Shown piece after piece: positions 58,425-64,000 of a stretch of 64,000 nucleotides of DNA; positions within the stretch are counted from its first letter, which is position 1, and each line of letters starts with the position of its first letter. The DNA is taken from the NCBI GenBank assembly GCA_903813345.2, contig CAIIXF020000006.1, positions 10,420,348-10,484,347 on the forward strand. The letters run 5' to 3'. Source of the DNA: Owenia fusiformis. Its lineage: Eukaryota; Annelida; Polychaeta; Sabellida; Oweniidae. Below the pieces are notes generated by a model that worked only from the letters and a program-made list of their open reading frames with translations, ran no database searches and was not told the origin of the DNA. The translations under genes and the position numbers were made by a program.

Positions 58425-61400
58425 GTGAGTTGTATTTTTCATCTCTCTGGCTATGATATTAAATTACAGACAAATTCCCAGAACTTAGTGATCGCTATAT
58501 AAAAATTGAGGATGTATTCTATTTTCTTTATTTTTGAAAATGTTATTCAGTTTGCCATCAAGAAGTGGTGACATGTTGTTTTTGCCACAATTTTTTGTGA
58601 CCAGCATCAGTGTTTGTAACACGTAGTTACACTTTTTACAGTTATAACCAGGTGGTTAACATTTTGTCATATAACCTTGGTGGACACGATATAGGTCACA
58701 CTTTTGACAACATTAGTAAATGCTTTTTAAAGTCAGTATTTTAGCATAACAATTATTTTAGTACTTTAACAGACTACATAAAGCTGGTTTTAAATATGTT
58801 TTAGAAAAAATGCTAATATTGTATGTAAATGTTCAACTGGACGCACACAATTGTAGTGCCGCTGTTACAAAAGCGTAGAATCCAAATAAATAAATAAATA
58901 AAAAAAAATATTCAAAATGCCATTATACTTATTAAAAAAGAAGAATTCAATTTTTGCCATTATTATGTAATAGTTGAACAACTTGAATGAATTAATGTAA
59001 CCTAAATATTGAAGAGGAAAATAAATTAAATACATTGTCAACAGAAAGGGGGTATACATGTTGTTTATAAATTATGAAATCAAAATTCAAGTTCATATTT
59101 CCTATCAAAACTGTCCTTAAACCTATCTGAGATTTTGCCATAAAGTTCAATGATTTCATGGACAAAATGGTAAACAAGTAAAATGAGGCTAATTTCATAG
59201 AAATGTTGGATGATTTTTAAGGCAAGGTGTTTTATTACAGTTTAAGTACTACTAGCTGAAGTAATATCTTCAAGTTAAAAGTTCACAGTTTTATTTTATA
59301 TAGAAACCATAACATTATATTGATTTTCAGAGTTTGGGATCAAGAAGTCAGAGATTCTACTAAATACTAAAGTATAAAAATTTAGAAAATCATGTTTAGT
59401 GGGGAATTATAGAGTACCATCATTTATCCAAGAAGAACATATCTTAATTACAATTTTTATCATGGAGTATTTTTTACCACAGACCTGAAGAAATTTACAA
59501 CTTGCTCTAAACTGTTTCTGTTTTATTCTGTATCACTAGTGAACCAGAGAGAGAAGTGCAACTGACTATTAAATAATCATAAACTAGAAACTTAAAATCT
59601 AAGTTGAAGTGAAAGTTGAATTGATGAGGTACTGTAATTGACAAGTGATTCGTCATACATCTGCAATTTGACAGTTTACTCCCATGTGAACTTAAATCAA
59701 TTTTTATAATTACTATATCACCTCTTGTATTTTCCTGAAAATAATGCAATTTCATCTGTTGATAGGATTACTTTGGTGTACATAAGTATTATGATTTCAA
59801 AATAGTTTCTCTTTAAAGGTTAACTTACATGTTTTCAGTGCTTTAATCAAGAAATTCTCAATTAAACTTCAAAAACTTAAAATGAATTGAGTGCGCAAAT
59901 TATTATATTAATGGTTAATGTTTCACAAGAGTTTTTACTCCCACACCCGTATTTCATACAGAAATCATTGTTTATAAATAATCCCTAACTAAACATTTCA
60001 ACGAGTATAATTTGATTGATTGATATTTAAATAATACAAAGCGATTTAGTTTTTATTTGGACAATTGTTTTTCTTGTCATACTGCTCATCGATGATGTTA
60101 TTTTATAAAAATGTATAACTTTATTATGTTTTCAGTGTCATATGATTTTTTATGCCCTTGATACGTTTTATTGTAATATTGCAAGATGCAAGTATTAACT
60201 TTTTTATTATGCTGCAAATTGTATGAATGACCTAATAGAAATAACATGGTAAGTAAGAAGTGAAATTGAGTAAATAGACTGAAATTCTAACAATAGTCAC
60301 AGTACTGATAGGTTTTTTCAACAGGGTGCGAAACCTCAATTTGTTTTGGTCAAAATATCTCAATATTTCATCTTTTTGATAGTGTTGAAACAGATTTTAA
60401 CATGGTGGAATGTATTTTTACATTTCCAGCATGGTGTGGCACCCATTTGCTTTTTAAATGCTAAGACCACTGGTGTTATTTTTCATTTTCAAAGTATTAT
60501 TGAACATATACTTGTAGAGTTGATATGGGGTCTCTTAGAATATAATTTACTCATCAGTCACATAAGGCTACATTAGATTGACACAAATGTGTTCCTTAAA
60601 AATCCTGTTAAGTATATCGTAAAACCTGTATATATTGAACATTTTTGCCAATAAAAAATGTTCAGTGTTGGTAGCTGTTCACTACAGAGGGGGTAATTAT
60701 ACAGAAGTCAGTAGAATATGTGTGTAGGAAGGGTGTCCCTTAGAGACAGAAGTTTGGAATAAAGGTATTCACTCAGACAGGTTTTACTGTAACAGTAAAA
60801 TTCTACTACCCTGAGGCACAGAGCCAAGTACTTTGGAAACTGTATTTTGATTGATCTATTTTTGGTATTTTGATTGGGTGAGGCCTGATCAAAGGAAATC
60901 TTATTCAAAGGGTTTAGATTAAACTCTGGAATCCTGGTTTTAAAGAATGAAATAAAAAATCCAAAAGCCCAAAGTAAGTTAAAATGTAAAGCAATTAAGT
61001 GGAAATATAAAACAAAATAGAAAATGATTGTAGAAAATAAAGAAGAATTTATTACAGCTTAATAAATATAGACACATCAATTATTTGTAGAACTAACTTT
61101 CTGTTTTTATAAATTATCTTAATTATTTATGCAAACAATGAATTGATAATAAAGATGTTTCACATATTATGACAATACTGAGCATTTCATAGTTATCACT
61201 GCAACAAGTTTACGAAGATGTCCTTGTGCTCATAAACCTACAATAATATAAAATGCTCTCATAAAGTCCAGCACTGTACTCTACTCTACAATTCAACTCT
61301 AACAATGGTTAATTGCTGACTTATTGTTCAGTGCACTTTTCATGGCATAACATGGAAGAGTTCCTACACTTATCACACAAAGTTTATGAACCTTGGTATG

Positions 61401-64000
61401 ACAATAGGCTGTAAGGAACTTTTGTGTGGCATGGGATTTAGGTTGGGTTAGCTTGCTTTTTAAAATACTGTTTCCAATAAATATTGACACAAAAATAAAT
61501 TGGGGTAATGGGGCTTGCAAAGTCGCTCCCTAGTAAAAAATATATGCAGTAAAACAAAATCTGTATCTTTGAAAAACATCAATATCTATAGTGCCAATTA
61601 GAAAGTTTCTGGTGAAAGTTTTATCCAGGTTTCTACCTTCAACAATTTCAATTTTAAGATTTTTGTGATTCATCTTTAGTCTGTGACGTAAAATTCATTG
61701 GATTTTTTCTCTGTATCATTGCTCAATTTCGATATAATTTATAGTTTTTTAATGAGTTTGTTTAATCAACTTGGCAATTAAATATAATAATTCATCGTGA
61801 TATATTTATAATTTGAACATATACAGAATTTGGCAGGGAATGGCTCAAAGATGAGTATTTGATATAAATACATATATATTTTAAGGGATGTTTCACTTTC
61901 CAGGTTTAACTGTAAAATGTAATCATGAGGTTGAACTATTTGTCTCTTGTGGATTTGACATCCTGCTAAACAATAAATATTTAATACATGTTCTTCAATA
62001 TTTGTCACAGAAGCCAACCAGGACCTATCCTTTGCTCAAGCTCCATGTAGCCTTCATCAGTAGTGTCTTTTCTGATTGCCTCATACAGTACCTATACTCT
62101 CTCTCTTTCTTCATTTTGTCTTAAACATCTACCATTTCTAATTTAAAAATAAATGATGGAAATCAAAGGTCTAGGCAGATCAGAGAAATTGGGAGCAAGG
62201 GCCTTATATTTCAATAATTTCATTTCATGCTCTTCACATATTAAGAACCAGATTATTTGGATGGGGAGGGCTGAATGCAATACAATAGCTATATTTCAGA
62301 CCTGTTTATGGTCATTTTAAGGTCAGTAGCACACATGGATTCAGGGTGACAATGAATTCAGTATTTTGTTTGTCAAACCTTTTCTAAGATGTTTCTTCAA
62401 CCTAAAGAAAATTTCTCTATTGTATGATAAAGATGTACGAGTATACCACACTTATATGCTTTTGCCAACTAAAGTTCCTTTAACTTCTAGAGACATCTGA
62501 TATTCTTTGATGTTTTAACATTGAGATATTTGTTATTGTATTAATAGTAGAATCTTATTTATTTTGTTATTTGAAAAAATCAGGTTTGTCAAAGTCAAAA
62601 ATTGATCTGAAAAAAGGGTAATGTAAGCACTAAAATTGGCTGCTTTAATATTTATTCATTTCTTGCAATTACTAATCATCAGGGGTTTCATTCAGTGTAC
62701 TGGTATGTTGATTTCACTATATGTTGGTTTTTCTGTGTAGGTCTCACTGTATGTAGGTTTCACTTTATTTTGGTTTTAAAATCTTGACATATTTTTAATG
62801 AGTGATATTTTTATAGTAAAGAACAGGAAGCTGGGAAGCCAGTCAAAACATCATCCTAGTTGACCACAATCAGCCAGGGGAAATAGAACACATCCTCTAT
62901 AGAACATGTATTGATCTGGTCGACTACTCTGAAGCAAGTACAGTATATTGCTCTGGTCCATATTTCCAAATTCCATATCATAATGAAACCCAGTGGTTAT
63001 GTTGAAATTGAGTAAATAAATTAAATCAAAAGATAAACAAAATAGCAGAAAGGGAGGAATAATAAAGGGTATGGTTAGTATACTGAATTATGAAGCAACA
63101 TTATAAATGGAAATGAGATATTTTATAAAAAAAGAGAGAAATAGTGCAAAAATAGCATGTGACAATGATAAATGCTATCAAAGAATTATTGAAAGAATGG
63201 TGTGAGACTATCATGTTGATATTTACGCTTTCACTTCAATGTTGAAATATTTTATGGACCATGTCGTGTTTTATTACAGTGTAATGGTCCTGTAATTTTA
63301 AAGATTATTTCAAGTGTCGGATCATTTAAACTTTCAAGAATTTTCAAAACCACAATATATTTCAGTTTGGATGATGTCATTAGTTCTATGTTTTATTGAG
63401 TATTTCCCCAAAGTAATCACTCATAAAATACTTTTATCTTTTTTTTGAAAAGTGCAACCTGTTTTATTTTGTCGTGTTATTTATATCCACAGAGAGGAAA
63501 CTGATACATGTTTTATGTCCATATCAGATGTACCCATTACGGTTGATAAAGGAAATGTACTCTATACCCCGTATTTTATACTTTATTAAGAGTCAAAGCT
63601 CATAAGCAGATATAGAATTCTGTTGTTTTTTATACAGAATCGACCACCTTAGAATCAATATGATTATGAAAAGACCACTTGTATTGCTGAAAGGTGTTTG
63701 TCGAGTGTTTTTAGGTGTTCATACTACTTTTTATTAAGTTTACACACTAAAAGATTCCCTTAATCTATTTTTTATCACGATAGAAACATATAACTCTTGA
63801 ATGTAAATATTTAAAAACAATGTTATTTCCTGGTTAGATTCCATTATAATAAATAATTTTGTCTCATTTCTCCTCACTTTGAAAAAAGACAAAGATAGCA
63901 TGAGAATGATATTGGTTAGATTCCCCTATTAGATACTCTGAGATAGTCTTGCATCAAGTCCCCATACTGTCCCTCCCCATTCACTCTATTATTGTTAGGT
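58425..64000 (+). other. ACCS-like intron 2, no further exon found
   Basis: AT-rich sequence with an AATA microsatellite at 58880-58910. I looked for the next expected ACCS region in both splice context and frame and did not find it. No strong repeat borders are visible. Confidence 0.5.

Noticed and set aside
60346-60576. Possible further ACCS exon after TTTCCAG at 60429
   Set aside because: The translation does not resemble the expected ACCS region and no donor in phase follows.

Overview
This is animal nuclear DNA: introns with GT/AG borders, coding exons that join only by splicing, very AT-rich non-coding DNA, and dense fold-back and MITE-type repeats. The gene content and the repeat style (TACTGTAAAACGGG-type MITEs, GACCTTGA/AGGTCA-rich repeats, G/C tracts ending in 'CTGACGGCCCTG') suggest a marine invertebrate, perhaps a mollusc or other lophotrochozoan. 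I cannot fix the phylum from sequence alone.

Layout. (1) 1-15671, minus strand: the 5' part of a large, lysine/serine/threonine-rich protein gene that runs off the left edge. Three exons join in frame. The first carries a PAM2-like (poly(A)-binding-protein-binding) motif, and the third is one uninterrupted exon of more than 5.25 kb. Its introns hold MITEs, a 45-bp minisatellite of about 37 units and other repeats. (2) 16-22.5 kb: a block of nested fold-back elements between two divergent genes. (3) 22768-51476, plus strand: a complete 11-exon kynurenine formamidase (AFMID-type) gene, 294 codons plus stop, with the oxyanion HGGYW motif, nucleophile GHSAG, catalytic Asp and catalytic His on separate exons. 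(4) Inside its 15.9-kb fifth intron, on the opposite strand, lie two fibrinogen-related genes. One is type II transmembrane (28678-40963) and one is secreted with a coiled coil (41808-43401). The large intron of the transmembrane gene contains a 9.5-kb repeat island with five near-identical 714-bp tandem units. (5) The last AFMID intron contains a 5'-truncated L1-like LINE bounded by a 16-bp target-site duplication. (6) 55001 to the right edge, plus strand: the first two coding exons of an ACC-synthase-like aminotransferase (ACCS type). The rest lies beyond the window.

The kynurenine formamidase acts in tryptophan catabolism and ACCS belongs to the PLP aminotransferases. The fibrinogen-related proteins are recognition/adhesion-type molecules. 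I see no evidence that these genes form a joint pathway; what links them is nesting and shared repeats. I found no tRNA, rRNA or CRISPR. Most short open frames in the repeat regions are by-products of repeats.
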